Source: an uncultured Paracoccaceae bacterium (GTDB taxonomy: Bacteria > Pseudomonadota > Alphaproteobacteria > Rhizobiales > Rhizobiaceae). From it: 38,753 nucleotides of DNA. Below are positions 25,145 through 35,832 of the stretch, piece by piece; the stretch's first letter is position 1, and each line of letters starts with the position of its first letter. The position numbers were made by a program, and so were the translations under genes. The notes below the pieces were generated by a model, which saw nothing but the letters and a program-made list of their open reading frames with translations, searched no databases and was not told the DNA's origin. The DNA lies in NCBI GenBank assembly GCA_937873685.1, contig CALMYO010000261.1:1-38753 (forward strand), written 5' to 3'.

Positions 25145-26044
25145 TCAGCGCTTCGAAAGCATCCAGTTGATCGCCTCACGCCAGTCGCTCATTCGGATCG
25201 GCGTTCCGTGTGTGCCGGTTTCGAAACGCACCATCATCACGGGGTAGTTTGGTACGGCTGTCAGGATAGAGTCAAAGAAGGCTTCCATCCCGTTGATCGA
25301 GAATACCGTGTCGCGGCTGCCATGCCCGATGAACAGCGGAACGCGCGCCTTGAACGCTTTCGACCCGACAAATCCGTCATCCCACAGCGAACCGAGCAGC
25401 AGGATGCCGCCGAGCTTGCCGCCGATCTCGCCATCGCGCGCAAGGGCATGGCACAACTGGCCGCCAGCCGAACCGCAAGCGACGATCACCGCCGCACCGG
25501 GCGATGCGGCGCTGTAGTGCACAAGCAAGGCCTTCACCTGCGCAAGGCCCTTAGCGCCAAAATCGCTGAAGTCAGGCGAGAGAAACAGCCCGCCATTGTC
25601 GGCCATCAACGCCTTGATACGATTGAAATTGCCGCCGAAGGTCCAGTCGTTCACGCCCTGGCGACGGTTTCCGCCCTGTCCGTGCAGATAAACGACGATG
25701 ACGCGCGCGCTGGTTTGCTTCCCGACCGCATAATGCGTAATGCTTCCCGCAGCGGTTTCCAGCACAAGATCGGCCATGGCCCGGTTGACGCTCGCCTTGA
25801 CATAATCGGAGCGCACCCGCCGTTCGGGCGTCTGGTCGCGGCGGTTGATGTCGCGCTGTTCGCGATAATCGACAATGCGATAGCGGCCGCCGTGCCGCAT
25901 TTCAAGAATGTCCGGGTAGGCGAACAAACGGTCCTTGTGGGGTTTGAGTTCAAAAGCGTCAGCCATCGCCATCGTCGCCACAAGGGCGACGAAAGCGGCA
26001 GCAATTGTCAAAATGTGGCTTGGAATTCGTGCTCTACGGACCAT
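25145..26044 (-). CDS. secreted alpha/beta hydrolase
   Basis: A 299-residue exported hydrolase. An N-terminal signal peptide (RIPSHILTIAAAFVALVATMAMADA) precedes an alpha/beta hydrolase core with the oxyanion segment VYLHGQGGNR, the nucleophile elbow CGSAGGQ, the acid loop GHGSRDTV and the histidine loop TGTHGTP. The substrate is unknown, possibly an ester in the periplasm. The start at 26044 is chosen because it puts the signal peptide at the N-terminus; the open frame extends a further 47 codons with no signal-like features. It is divergent from the DUF2256 gene. Confidence 0.82.
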   Translation of the reverse strand: MVRRARIPSHILTIAAAFVALVATMAMADAFELKPHKDRLFAYPDILEMRHGGRYRIVDYREQRDINRRDQTPERRVRSDYVKASVNRAMADLVLETAAGSITHYAVGKQTSARVIVVYLHGQGGNRRQGVNDWTFGGNFNRIKALMADNGGLFLSPDFSDFGAKGLAQVKALLVHYSAASPGAAVIVACGSAGGQLCHALARDGEIGGKLGGILLLGSLWDDGFVGSKAFKARVPLFIGHGSRDTVFSINGMEAFFDSILTAVPNYPVMMVRFETGTHGTPIRMSDWREAINWMLSKR

Positions 26045-26108
26045 GTGGCTTAATAGCGCGCCACCAGGCAGTGCGGAACCCCGCAAGCCAACCAGGGCTG
26101 TGATCTCC

Positions 26109-26306
26109 ATGGCGAAACAGGTGAAAAAGAGCGACCTGCCGCAAGAGCCCTGCGAGCATTGCGGAAGGCCGATGGTGTGGCGCAAGGCTTGGCGCGCCAG
26201 TTGGGACCAGGTGCGCTATTGCTCGGATCGTTGCGCCGCCGAAGCGCGGACTGTTCGGCGCAAAGCGCGCGAGGAACAAGCGCGCCCGCATACGCCCTGC
26301 GGGTAG
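26109..26306 (+). CDS. DUF2256 small zinc-ribbon-like protein
   Basis: A 65-residue basic protein with two cysteine pairs: CEHCGRPMVWRKAWRASWDQVRYCSDRC. This C-x2-C ... W ... W ... YCS-x2-C pattern is DUF2256, a probable zinc-binding protein. In many bacteria such genes sit beside photolyase/cryptochrome genes; here the nearest photolyase is about 11 kb away. Function unknown. A strong terminator follows. Confidence 0.85.
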   Translation: MAKQVKKSDLPQEPCEHCGRPMVWRKAWRASWDQVRYCSDRCAAEARTVRRKAREEQARPHTPCG

Positions 26307-26312
26307 ACGTAA

Positions 26313-26347
26313 GGAACCGGAGGCGCGTTGCGCCTGCGGCTCCTTTT
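26313..26347 (+). terminator. intrinsic terminator after the DUF2256 gene
   Basis: GGAACCGGAGGCGC and GCGCCTGCGGCTCC pair at 12 of 14 positions around a 3-base loop, followed by TTTT. It lies between two convergent genes. Confidence 0.7.
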
Positions 26348-26369
26348 CCGATTTCGAGCGCCGGTATGA

Positions 26370-27377
26370 TTACGTGGCGTTTTCGATCTCGATTCTCTCG
26401 ATCAGTTCATCAAGCACGGCATTGGCCCGGTCATTGTCGATCTGGCAGGTGCCGGCCGCCGCGTGGCCACCGCCGCCATATCGCAACATCAGTTCGCCGA
26501 TATGGGTGCGGTTGGAACGGTCGAGGATCGAGCGCCCGAAAGCCAGCACCGTGTTCTGCTTTCCCTTGCCCCACAAGACGTGACACGAGATGTTGGTATG
26601 CGGAAACAGCGCATAGATCATGAAGCGGTTGCCGGACCAGATGGTTTCCTCGCCGCGCAGGTCGAGCACCGCGAGAGGGCCGTGCACCGTGGTACAGCGG
26701 CCGATCTGCTCTACGAATTTCGGCTGGTGGGCGAAATACAGATCGACCCGCTCTTTCACATCAGGCAGTTCAAGAAGACGCCCGATATCCGGCTCTTTGC
26801 GGCAAAAATCGATCAGTTCCATCATGAGCTGATAGTTGGAAATGCGGAATTCGCGGAAGCGCCCGAGGCCGGTTCGCGCATCCATCAGGAAGCTCAGCAA
26901 TTCCCAGCCCTGCGGGTTCAGCACATCCTCGCGGCTGAAGCGCGCGGCGTCGGCCTTGTCGACGGCGAGCATCATGGCGTCGGGAACGCGTGGGAAGCAA
27001 CGGCGACCGCCGAAATAATCGTAGACCACGCGCGCCGCTGACGGGGCCGACGGGTCGATCACATGGTTATCGTTGAACGCGCCTACGCGGTGGGTTTCGC
27101 TCTCGTGATGGTCGAAAGCGACGAAGACCTCCGGCGCAAACGGCAGGTTGGTGGTGATGTCGTTTTGCGACACCTCGATACGGCCATCCTGCATGTCCTT
27201 GGGATGCACGAAGGTGATTTCGCCGACAAGGTCAAGTTCCTTCAGCAGCACGGCGCACACAAGGCCGTCCATGTCACTGCGCGTGATCAGGCGATAACCG
27301 CCCTCCGGCTTGTTGGCGATGATCCATTCCGGCGACATGCCCTGGAATTTCGGCTTGGCTTGCAGTGTGGCGTGCAT
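26370..27377 (-). CDS. DHH family phosphoesterase
   Basis: A 335-residue DHH/DHHA1 phosphoesterase. It has the N-terminal metal-binding motif TRSDMDGLVCAVLL, the DHHES motif (FVAFDHHESE), a third Asp-containing segment (LAVDKADAARF), and the C-terminal GGGGHAAAGTCQ loop of DHHA1. Such proteins hydrolyse phosphodiesters (nanoRNA, cyclic dinucleotides) or polyphosphate; alphaproteobacterial members are often labelled exopolyphosphatase without proof. It is likely a single-gene unit on the minus strand. Confidence 0.88.
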   Translation of the reverse strand: MHATLQAKPKFQGMSPEWIIANKPEGGYRLITRSDMDGLVCAVLLKELDLVGEITFVHPKDMQDGRIEVSQNDITTNLPFAPEVFVAFDHHESETHRVGAFNDNHVIDPSAPSAARVVYDYFGGRRCFPRVPDAMMLAVDKADAARFSREDVLNPQGWELLSFLMDARTGLGRFREFRISNYQLMMELIDFCRKEPDIGRLLELPDVKERVDLYFAHQPKFVEQIGRCTTVHGPLAVLDLRGEETIWSGNRFMIYALFPHTNISCHVLWGKGKQNTVLAFGRSILDRSNRTHIGELMLRYGGGGHAAAGTCQIDNDRANAVLDELIERIEIENAT

Positions 27378-27512
27378 CGATGGTCCCCTCAGGTTCGGTG
27401 GATCGAAGGCTAAGAATCAATCGCTTTAGACACGGTGAACATCGAAAGCTCCCGCGCATACAACCTCGATAGCTGGTGAAAAATCGGTAAATACCGGGGA
27501 TTGCAGCTGCAC

Positions 27513-29500
<1,988 letters not shown>

Positions 29501-29504
<4 letters not shown>

Positions 29505-30208
29505 GCCGCCTGGTTCCGTGCGTCGGCCAGCCCGCGACGCCGGAACGCGCCGATCACCTGCGCCAGAACTGCAACGGCGATCTCCGCCGGGCTGGCAGCG
29601 CCGATGTCGACGCCGATCGGCGCGTGGATGCGCCCGATCGCGGCCTCGTCCAAGCCGGCCTCCTTCAGGCGTTCGACACGCTTCGCATGGGTCTTGCGGC
29701 TGCCGAGCGCGCCGACATAGAAGCTGCCGGCTTTCAAAGCCATTTCAATGGGGTAGTCGTCGATCTTCGGATCGTGCGTAACCGCCGCCAGCGCCGTATA
29801 GGCGTCGATCGGGCGCGTCTTTAGAACGATCTCCGGCCATTCGGCGTGCAGCGTCACCCCGGCGAAGCGCTCCGGCGTGGCGAACGCCGTGCGCGGATCG
29901 ATGATCTCGACGTCATAGCCCGCGATCTTCGCCATCGGCGCCAATGCCTGGCTGATATGCACCGCGCCGATGATGACGAGGCGCGGCGGCGGCACATGCA
30001 CGTTGAGGAAGAACGTCCTGCCGTCCGCCTCCACGCTACCCGACTTGCCGGACAAGAACGCCTTGCCGATTGCAGAGCCGAGGTCGCCGGCAACCGGGTC
30101 GCCCTCGCGCACCAGACGGTCGCGCCCGTCGCCAAGATCGGTGACGAGGATGGCGGCGCGCCGCGCCGCGCGCTTGGCATTGAGTTTCTTCAGGTTCAGC
30201 GGGTCCAT
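29501..30208 (-). CDS. XdhC family protein (Rossmann domain, CoxF-like)
   Basis: A 235-residue XdhC-family protein. After a partial XdhC-like N-terminal region (FFLNVHVPPPRLVIIGAVHISQALAPMAKIAGYDVEIIDPR) comes the Rossmann domain with the conserved HDPKIDDYPIEMALKAGSFYVGALGSRKTHAKR and GRIHAPIGVDIGAASPAEIAVAV. XdhC proteins bind the molybdenum cofactor, help its sulfuration and insert it into xanthine dehydrogenase-type enzymes. The start at 30208 (MDPLNLKKLN) is preferred to 30235. Its stop overlaps the MoeA/MobA start by four bases. Confidence 0.9.
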
Positions 30209-30240
30209 GGCGCAAGGCTCCGGTTTGCGGGACACAATTG

Positions 30241-30320
30241 CCGTCGGTCGTCGGTCGTCAGTCGTCGGTCGAAATGAACCTCGTATCTTCGACCGACGAC
30301 CGACGAACCACGACCGACTC
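30241..30320. repeat. imperfect palindrome of GTCGTCGGTCG units between the two XdhC genes
   Basis: A perfect 13-bp stem GTCGTCGGTCGAA / TTCGACCGACGAC (30261-30273 and 30288-30300) with a 14-base loop extends outward imperfectly through short tandem GTCGGTC copies to 30241 and 30320. It fills most of the 134 bases between the two xdhC-type genes. It could be a transcript-processing or attenuation hairpin, or a dispersed repeat. Confidence 0.65.
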
Positions 30321-30342
30321 TCTCATCCCCGCGCATGTCGCT

Positions 30343-30681
30343 TCACCCCACCCGCTCGACATAGACCTTGATGCGGCCGCCGCAGGAGAGCCCGACGCGC
30401 CATGCCGTTTCGTCGGCGACACCGAACTCCAGCATGCGCGGTTCGCCGCTGTCGAGCACTTCCATCGCCTCGGAAATCACCGCGCCCTCGACACAGCCGC
30501 CGGAAACCGAACCATGGAAATTGGCGTCGGCGTCGATCACCAGATGGCTGCCGACCGGCCGGGGCGCCGATCCCCAGGTTTCCACCACCGTGGCGATGGC
30601 GACGGGACGCCCCTCGCCCATCCAGCTTTCGGCGATCGTCAGCGGATCGAGCGTTTCATCGGGAACGGCTAACTCGGTCAT
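30343..30681 (-). CDS. XdhC/CoxI N-terminal domain protein
   Basis: A 112-residue protein consisting only of the XdhC/CoxI domain: TVVETWGSAPRPVGSHLVIDADANFHGSVSGGCVEGAV carries the conserved SGGCVEG cysteine, and GLSCGGRIKVYVERV ends the domain. Full-length XdhC proteins fuse this domain to a Rossmann domain, which here is encoded separately downstream. The two polypeptides probably act together in molybdenum cofactor handling. It lies 27 bases after the coxE-like gene. Confidence 0.9.
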   Translation of the reverse strand: MTELAVPDETLDPLTIAESWMGEGRPVAIATVVETWGSAPRPVGSHLVIDADANFHGSVSGGCVEGAVISEAMEVLDSGEPRMLEFGVADETAWRVGLSCGGRIKVYVERVG

Positions 30682-30708
30682 GACCCTTTCTCCTTGTTTT
30701 CCTGCCTC

Positions 30709-31965
30709 TCAGGCAGCGGCGCGAAACCGTGCCGTCTGGCGCAGCCATTCCTTCGGATCGGCGCGCCGCCCGCCATCTCCGGACAGGCAGGCGCACAGGT
30801 CGGTCAGCGCAGCCAGCGAATGCACGGTGCGAAACTCGTCGACATGCGGCAGCATCGACACGACGCCGCGGGCGCGCGCCTCGAACCCCTCGAAGCGCAG
30901 CAGCGGGTTGAGCCAGATCAGCCGGCGGCAGGACTTGTGCAGCCGCTCCATCTCTTTTTCCAAGAGCGCGACGTCGTCACGCTCCAGACCGTCGGTGATC
31001 AGGATGACGATGGCGCCCTGCCCCAGCACCCGCCGCGACCACAAGCGGTTGAACTCGTGCAACGTCTCGCCGATGCGGGTGCCGCCCGACCAGTCCTTCA
31101 CGGTTCCGGCGACATCGGCAATCGCCAGATCGGGATCGCGGTTGCGGATCTGGCGGGTGATGTTGGTCAGCCGGGTGCCGAAAAGGAAGGTGTGAGTGCG
31201 CCGCCGCTTTTCGGCGATCGCATGCAGGAAATGCAGGAAGATGCGGCTGTACTGGCTCATAGAGCCGGAAATGTCGGCGAGCACCACCAGTGGCGGATGA
31301 ACGGTGCGGTGCTCGCGGAAACGCGGCAGGATGAGGTCGCCACCGGTGCGCAACGCGCCGCGCATCATCGCGCGCGGATCGACGCGGCGGCCGCGATTTG
31401 CGGCGCGGTAGCGTCGTGTCGTGACCTCGTCGTGCGGCAGTTTCCGACTGGCGATTGCCTTCCTAGCGGCCGCTATCTCAGACGCCGTCATCTGCGCGAA
31501 ATCCTTCTCGCGCAGGATTTCCTTGCCGGAAACGGTGAACCGGGCGTCGACCTCGACTTCCGGAACCTCGACTTCCTTCTGGTTCTTGCGATGGCCCTCG
31601 AACATCGCGTCGGCGACACGGCTTTCCGCGGCGCGTTGTTTCTGGCGCTCGCGCGTGTCGGGCGCCTGCGGCGAGAACATCGCCAGCATCTTTTCCACCA
31701 GTTCGCGCGATTTCCAGAACAGCCGGAACGCCTCGTCGAAGACCTGCCGGTCCTCGTGGCGCTTGATCAGCACGGCGTGCAGCGTCCAATAGAAATCGTC
31801 TCGCGAGCCGATGCCTGCTGCGAGCACGGCGTCGATCGCGTCCTTCACCGAAGCCGGACCGACGCGCACCCCCGCTTTGCGCAATGCGCGGGCAAAATAG
31901 ACGATGTTGTCGGCCAGCCGCCCGTCCGGAGGCCTCATCTTGCGTCCGGCGACAATCTCGTTCAC
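30709..31965 (-). CDS. coxE: CoxE-like VWA domain protein
   Basis: A 418-residue protein of the CoxE family. The C-terminal half is a von Willebrand A domain with the metal-ion-dependent adhesion motif DISGSMS at 231-237 and later TDGLERDD. The N-terminal half is helical with many charged residues. In Oligotropha, CoxD (AAA+) and CoxE act together in maturing the copper-molybdenum site of CO dehydrogenase; homologues accompany many molybdenum hydroxylases. It follows the coxD-like gene after 4 bases. Confidence 0.92.
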   Translation of the reverse strand: MNEIVAGRKMRPPDGRLADNIVYFARALRKAGVRVGPASVKDAIDAVLAAGIGSRDDFYWTLHAVLIKRHEDRQVFDEAFRLFWKSRELVEKMLAMFSPQAPDTRERQKQRAAESRVADAMFEGHRKNQKEVEVPEVEVDARFTVSGKEILREKDFAQMTASEIAAARKAIASRKLPHDEVTTRRYRAANRGRRVDPRAMMRGALRTGGDLILPRFREHRTVHPPLVVLADISGSMSQYSRIFLHFLHAIAEKRRRTHTFLFGTRLTNITRQIRNRDPDLAIADVAGTVKDWSGGTRIGETLHEFNRLWSRRVLGQGAIVILITDGLERDDVALLEKEMERLHKSCRRLIWLNPLLRFEGFEARARGVVSMLPHVDEFRTVHSLAALTDLCACLSGDGGRRADPKEWLRQTARFRAAA

Positions 31966-31969
31966 CGCC

Positions 31970-32896
31970 CTACCCCGCAGCGCCCAGTTCCGCAGCGACT
32001 TCCTTTAGGATGCGGCGGCCCTCGCCCGATTCGATGCGGGCAATGTCGTCCTTATACCTCAGCAGCCCGCGTATCGTGTCCGACACGGTCTCGGGATCGA
32101 GCGCCACCTTGTCCAGTTCGGTCAGCGCGCCTGCCCAGTCGATCGTCTCGGCAACACCTGGCACCTTGAACAGGTCGATCTCGCGCAGCTTCTGCACATA
32201 GGAAACCACCTCGGCGGAAAGCCGCTTGTTGGCCTGCGGCACCTTGCGCGCCACGATCTCCAGTTCACGCTCAGCGCTCGGATAGTCGACCCAGTGGTAG
32301 AGGCAGCGCCGCTTCAGCGCATCGTGGATCTCGCGCGTGCGGTTGGTGGTGATGATGACGATCGGCGGTTCGTCGGCCTTGATGGTGCCAATTTCGGGAA
32401 TGGTCACCTGGAAATCCGACAGCACTTCGAGCAGGAAAGCTTCGAAGGCCTCGTCGGTGCGGTCAAGTTCGTCGATCAGGAACACCGGCGCGCGGCCGGG
32501 CTCGCAGGACAGCGCCTCGAGCACCGGGCGGCGTATCAGGTATTTTTCGGAGAAGACGTTGCGCTCCATCTCGTCGCGGTTTGCCGCGCCGGCCGCCTCC
32601 TCCATGCGGATCTCGATCATCTGCGCCGCATAGTTCCACTCATAGACGGCAGAGTTGATGTCCAGCCCCTCATAGCATTGCAGGCGGATCAGCGGGCGAT
32701 CCAGCGCCGAGGCGATCACCTTGGCGATTTCGGTCTTGCCGACGCCGGCCTCACCTTCCAGGAAGAGCGGGCGCTTCATCTTCAGCGCAAGGTAGAGCAC
32801 GGTTGCGAGCGAACGATCCGCCACATAGTTTCCGTCGGCGAGAAGCTGCTGCGTCGCATCGATCGAGGCGGGAAGCGCGGAGGATTTCGCGGTCAT
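31970..32896 (-). CDS. coxD: CoxD-like MoxR-family AAA+ ATPase
   Basis: A 308-residue MoxR AAA+ protein. It has the Walker A motif GEAGVGKT at 48-55, Walker B VFLIDELDRTDEAFEAFLLEVL and sensor segment IVITTNRTREIHDALKRRC. MoxR ATPases pair with VWA proteins as metal-insertion chaperones; the order with coxE-like and xdhC-type genes marks it as CoxD. It begins 18 bases after the flavin reductase gene. Confidence 0.93.
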   Translation of the reverse strand: MTAKSSALPASIDATQQLLADGNYVADRSLATVLYLALKMKRPLFLEGEAGVGKTEIAKVIASALDRPLIRLQCYEGLDINSAVYEWNYAAQMIEIRMEEAAGAANRDEMERNVFSEKYLIRRPVLEALSCEPGRAPVFLIDELDRTDEAFEAFLLEVLSDFQVTIPEIGTIKADEPPIVIITTNRTREIHDALKRRCLYHWVDYPSAERELEIVARKVPQANKRLSAEVVSYVQKLREIDLFKVPGVAETIDWAGALTELDKVALDPETVSDTIRGLLRYKDDIARIESGEGRRILKEVAAELGAAG

Positions 32897-32914
32897 GGGG
32901 ATCCAGTCTTCAGT

Positions 32915-33508
32915 TCAAAGCGCCCGGTAGCGGCGTTCGCGATAGGCCAGCGCATCCACGTCGGGACCGATCACAAGGTCGGCCACCGCGCCAAACAGGA
33001 TGCGGTGGGTCGAGACATCTTTCCACTCGGTTATGCGACAGTCAAAGCTCGACAAGGCGTTCTTTAGTACAGGCGCGCCGGTTTCGCGCGTTTCCCATTC
33101 GCCAAGCGCAAACCGCTCCTCCTGGCTGAGACGCCCCTCGCCGGCAAAGGCCCGGGCGAGCGGTTCCTGCCCGGCGGTCAGCACATTGAGCGCAAACACA
33201 CCGTTCTTGACGAACAGCGCATTGTCGGCCGGCTGGTGGTTGAGGCAAACCAGCACGGTGGCGGGATTGTCGGTCACCGAACAGGCGGCCGAGACCGTCA
33301 GCCCCCTGCGCCCGGCCGGACCGTCGGTGGTGACAATCGTCACCGCCACGGCCATGCGGCTCATGGCTTCGCGGTAGAGGGTTGGCGCGATGTTGGCGTG
33401 CTGAAGCAAGGGGTTGTCCGTTTGCGGCGGCGCGGTTTCGCCCCGTACATAGGCCGATCGCTGCGGCAAATACAGGGGTATGACTGCAATTCGCGACGGT
33501 GTCGACAC
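32915..33508 (-). CDS. flavin reductase family protein
   Basis: A 197-residue FMN-binding split-barrel reductase. The sequence LYREAMSRMAVAVTIVTTDGPAGRRGLTVSAACSVTDNPATVLVCLNHQ is the typical N-terminal flavin site, and NVLTAGQEPLARAFAG with a distal HRILFGAVADLVIG follows. It reduces flavin with NAD(P)H for a partner oxygenase not present here. The GTG at 33508 gives about 45 residues before the domain and has no clear Shine-Dalgarno; an in-frame TTG near 33410 is a shorter alternative. It heads the maturation operon. Confidence 0.85.
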   Translation of the reverse strand: MSTPSRIAVIPLYLPQRSAYVRGETAPPQTDNPLLQHANIAPTLYREAMSRMAVAVTIVTTDGPAGRRGLTVSAACSVTDNPATVLVCLNHQPADNALFVKNGVFALNVLTAGQEPLARAFAGEGRLSQEERFALGEWETRETGAPVLKNALSSFDCRITEWKDVSTHRILFGAVADLVIGPDVDALAYRERRYRAL

Positions 33509-33714
33509 ATGAGACCATCGGGATGCGGCGACCAGGCGCTATTCCGATTACCCCCGAACCCGGGTACGGGCTTGACCTGCAAAGAACGCACAGGGCGGGC
33601 TGCCGGGTGCAGGTTACCCCCGTCTTTGGTTGATCTATGCGTCACGCCGAAACAGGGGGCGAATCGTATGAAGGCCGTTTCGCCCTGCAGGAGTGCAAGA
33701 ATGCGCAGGTCGTA

Positions 33715-33743
33715 TTGCAGCGCAACACGCGACATGGTCTAAT
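33715..33743 (+). promoter_or_regulatory. sigma70-like promoter of the FliO-like gene
   Basis: TTGCAG (33715-33720), a 17-base spacer and TCTAAT (33738-33743) lie 27 bases before the start at 33770. The -10 box is strong, the -35 box weak. The rest of the 261-base gap 33509-33769 shows no gene. Confidence 0.45.
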
Positions 33744-33769
33744 CGAACGCCAATTGAGGTTGGAATCGC

Positions 33770-34756
33770 ATGAGGGAATGGCTGGCGACACTGGTTGGCG
33801 AGGAATCTGCCTCCATCGCGCTCATCGCGCTCATCGCGCTTGCGGTGCTTGTCGCGATGTACGTCGTGTTTCGGATCCTGCGCTTCATGCGCTCCGGCAC
33901 CTATGTCACGGGCGGACGCGGTCGCCAGATCCGCTTGGCGGTTATCGACGCAACGCCGGTCGACGAACACCGCCGTCTGGTGCTGGTGCGCCGTGACGAG
34001 GTGGAGCACCTGATCCTGATCGGCGGGCCGACAGATGTCGTGGTTGAGTCCGGCATCGGGACACTACATCACCCGAACCTGCGCGCCCATGCGACCGCCG
34101 GCGTCGAAGCGCCGCGAAGGGCCGGCGCCGCCCTGCCCGAGCAAACGCCGGCGCCGCCGGTTTCCGCGCAACGCGAAACGGCGACTTACCCTGCAGAAGC
34201 CCGCCGCGAACTGCCGGCCACCGCACCTTCCGCAACACCTGCGCAGGTTGAGTCAGCCCCCCGGATTGAGCCGGGCGCCGCGGCGCCTTCCCCTCTACCG
34301 CCGGCAGCGCACCGCCCGGTCGCCTCGCGCGAACCCACTGACGCTGCGCCGGAGCCGAGGCGAGCCGTCGCCGCGCCGGTGCGCATGGAGCCTCAGATGC
34401 GGGAAACCCCGCCGCAAGGCGCGCCGCGTCCGCAAGTCGTGGCAACGCCGCGCTCGACGGCCGCTGCGCCGGCGCCGACGCGGCCACCGATGGAGACACC
34501 CCGCGTTGCGCCGCAGGAGGCAGATCCGTTCGGCGATTCGATCGCCGACATTGAGGATGCTTTGTGCGCCGTGGTAAGCCCGGTACAGCCTGTTGCTCCT
34601 GCGCGCCCTGCAGCTTCCGTGCAAACAGTCCAGCCCCAACGCCGTTTCGAGCACTTCCAACGCCGGGCTGCGCCGCGCGAAAACGACAATCTGGAAACCG
34701 AGATGGAACGCCTGCTCAATTCGCTGACGCCGCGCGAGCCGAAATCCGGTTCTTGA
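33770..34756 (+). CDS. FliO-like membrane protein with Pro/Ala-rich tail
   Basis: A 328-residue protein. One membrane segment (SIALIALIALAVLVAMYVVFRIL) precedes a short beta domain, GRGRQIRLAVIDATPVDEHRRLVLVRRDEVEHLILIGGPTDVVVESGI, which matches the FliO fold of flagellar export. Residues about 110-270 are a Pro/Ala/Arg-rich low-complexity linker, and the C-terminus ends in a charged helix (ENDNLETEMERLLNSL). Such orphan FliO-like proteins are common in rhizobia outside flagellar clusters; the role is unknown. It converges on the dehydrogenase gene with only 6 bases between. Confidence 0.75.
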   Translation: MREWLATLVGEESASIALIALIALAVLVAMYVVFRILRFMRSGTYVTGGRGRQIRLAVIDATPVDEHRRLVLVRRDEVEHLILIGGPTDVVVESGIGTLHHPNLRAHATAGVEAPRRAGAALPEQTPAPPVSAQRETATYPAEARRELPATAPSATPAQVESAPRIEPGAAAPSPLPPAAHRPVASREPTDAAPEPRRAVAAPVRMEPQMRETPPQGAPRPQVVATPRSTAAAPAPTRPPMETPRVAPQEADPFGDSIADIEDALCAVVSPVQPVAPARPAASVQTVQPQRRFEHFQRRAAPRENDNLETEMERLLNSLTPREPKSGS

Positions 34757-34762
34757 CCACGC

Positions 34763-35662
34763 CTATTCCAGACGGGCGGGAAAGCCCGGCGCGCGCAAGT
34801 CCGTCGAAAGCGCATCTTCCAGCAGTTTGACAATCATCGTCGATTGCGCGTCGCCGCCATAGGCCGCCTTGCCACGCACGAAGGTCTGGTTGGTGAGGCC
34901 GGCGAGATCGAGCGGGGTCTGGAACTCGCGTCCGAACGCCATGGCGAAACCGAGATCCTTCAACGCCAGGTCCATTGTAAATGCGATGTCGTAGGAACCG
35001 TTGAGGATCAGCTGTCCTTCGGTTTCATGCACGAAGCTGTTGCCGGAACTGGCCTTGATGGCCGCATAGGCCTGGCCGAGATCGAGCCCTGCGCGCTTCG
35101 CCAGCATCAGCGCCTCGCCATCTGCGACAAGGTGGATGAAGGCGAGCATGTTGGTGATAACCTTGATCACCGCCGCATTGCCAAGCGGACCCATGTGGAA
35201 AATACGGTCGCCCATCGCCTGCAACGCAGGCAGATGGGTCTCAAACAGATCCTTGTCGCCGCCGGCCAGCATTGTGATTTTCCCCTGCGCGGCCAGGTGA
35301 ACCCCGCCGGTGACCGGCAGTTCCATCGTGCGTACGCCGCGCTCGGCGGCGACATCTGCCAGACGCAGGATTTCGTCGCGCCCCAGCGTCGACATCTCGA
35401 TCCATGCAGCATCCTCGCGCATCGACGGCAGGAAATGGCGCAACACCTGTTCCGAAACGGCTGGCGACGGCAGGCAGGTGATCACGGCGTCGCAGTCTCG
35501 CACGGCTTCGATGGCGGTGTTTGCAACAACGGCGCCGGCAGCGGCCGGTCGTATCGTCGCCTCCGGCGAACGGTCGTGGACCGTCACCGCAAAACCGTTG
35601 CGCAACAGGCTGACGGCAAGATGACCGCCAAGATTGCCAAGACCGATGAATCCGTAATGCAC
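34763..35662 (-). CDS. 3-hydroxyisobutyrate dehydrogenase-like protein
   Basis: A 299-residue beta-hydroxyacid dehydrogenase. The Rossmann motif is GFIGLGNLG (4-12), the substrate segment TGGVHLAAQGKITMLAGGD lies at 118-136, and the catalytic lysine is Lys167 in GNAAVIKVITNML. Relatives oxidise 3-hydroxyisobutyrate, tartronate semialdehyde or similar acids with NAD(P)+. The exact substrate is unknown. The ATG at 35662 is the family start. Confidence 0.9.
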   Translation of the reverse strand: MHYGFIGLGNLGGHLAVSLLRNGFAVTVHDRSPEATIRPAAAGAVVANTAIEAVRDCDAVITCLPSPAVSEQVLRHFLPSMREDAAWIEMSTLGRDEILRLADVAAERGVRTMELPVTGGVHLAAQGKITMLAGGDKDLFETHLPALQAMGDRIFHMGPLGNAAVIKVITNMLAFIHLVADGEALMLAKRAGLDLGQAYAAIKASSGNSFVHETEGQLILNGSYDIAFTMDLALKDLGFAMAFGREFQTPLDLAGLTNQTFVRGKAAYGGDAQSTMIVKLLEDALSTDLRAPGFPARLE

Positions 35663-35832
35663 TGCGCGCTCCCTTTCATGGTGGTCCGCTGCGGCCGGTC
35701 ATGGCCGCAACGCCGTTTGTGCGCAGTTTGCTGGCAAATCAGGCTGATTCTTTTGCAGGCGCGACGCCCTTCATGACGAAACCGCCACCGCCGCAACAGG
35801 CCCAACCCTGGCGGCAGGCGAGAAGCGCGGGA

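Noticed and set aside
33670-33744. Short open frame before the FliO-like gene (MKAVSPCRSARM...)
   Set aside because: 24 codons, no Shine-Dalgarno, and it overlaps the predicted promoter; composition is not protein-like.
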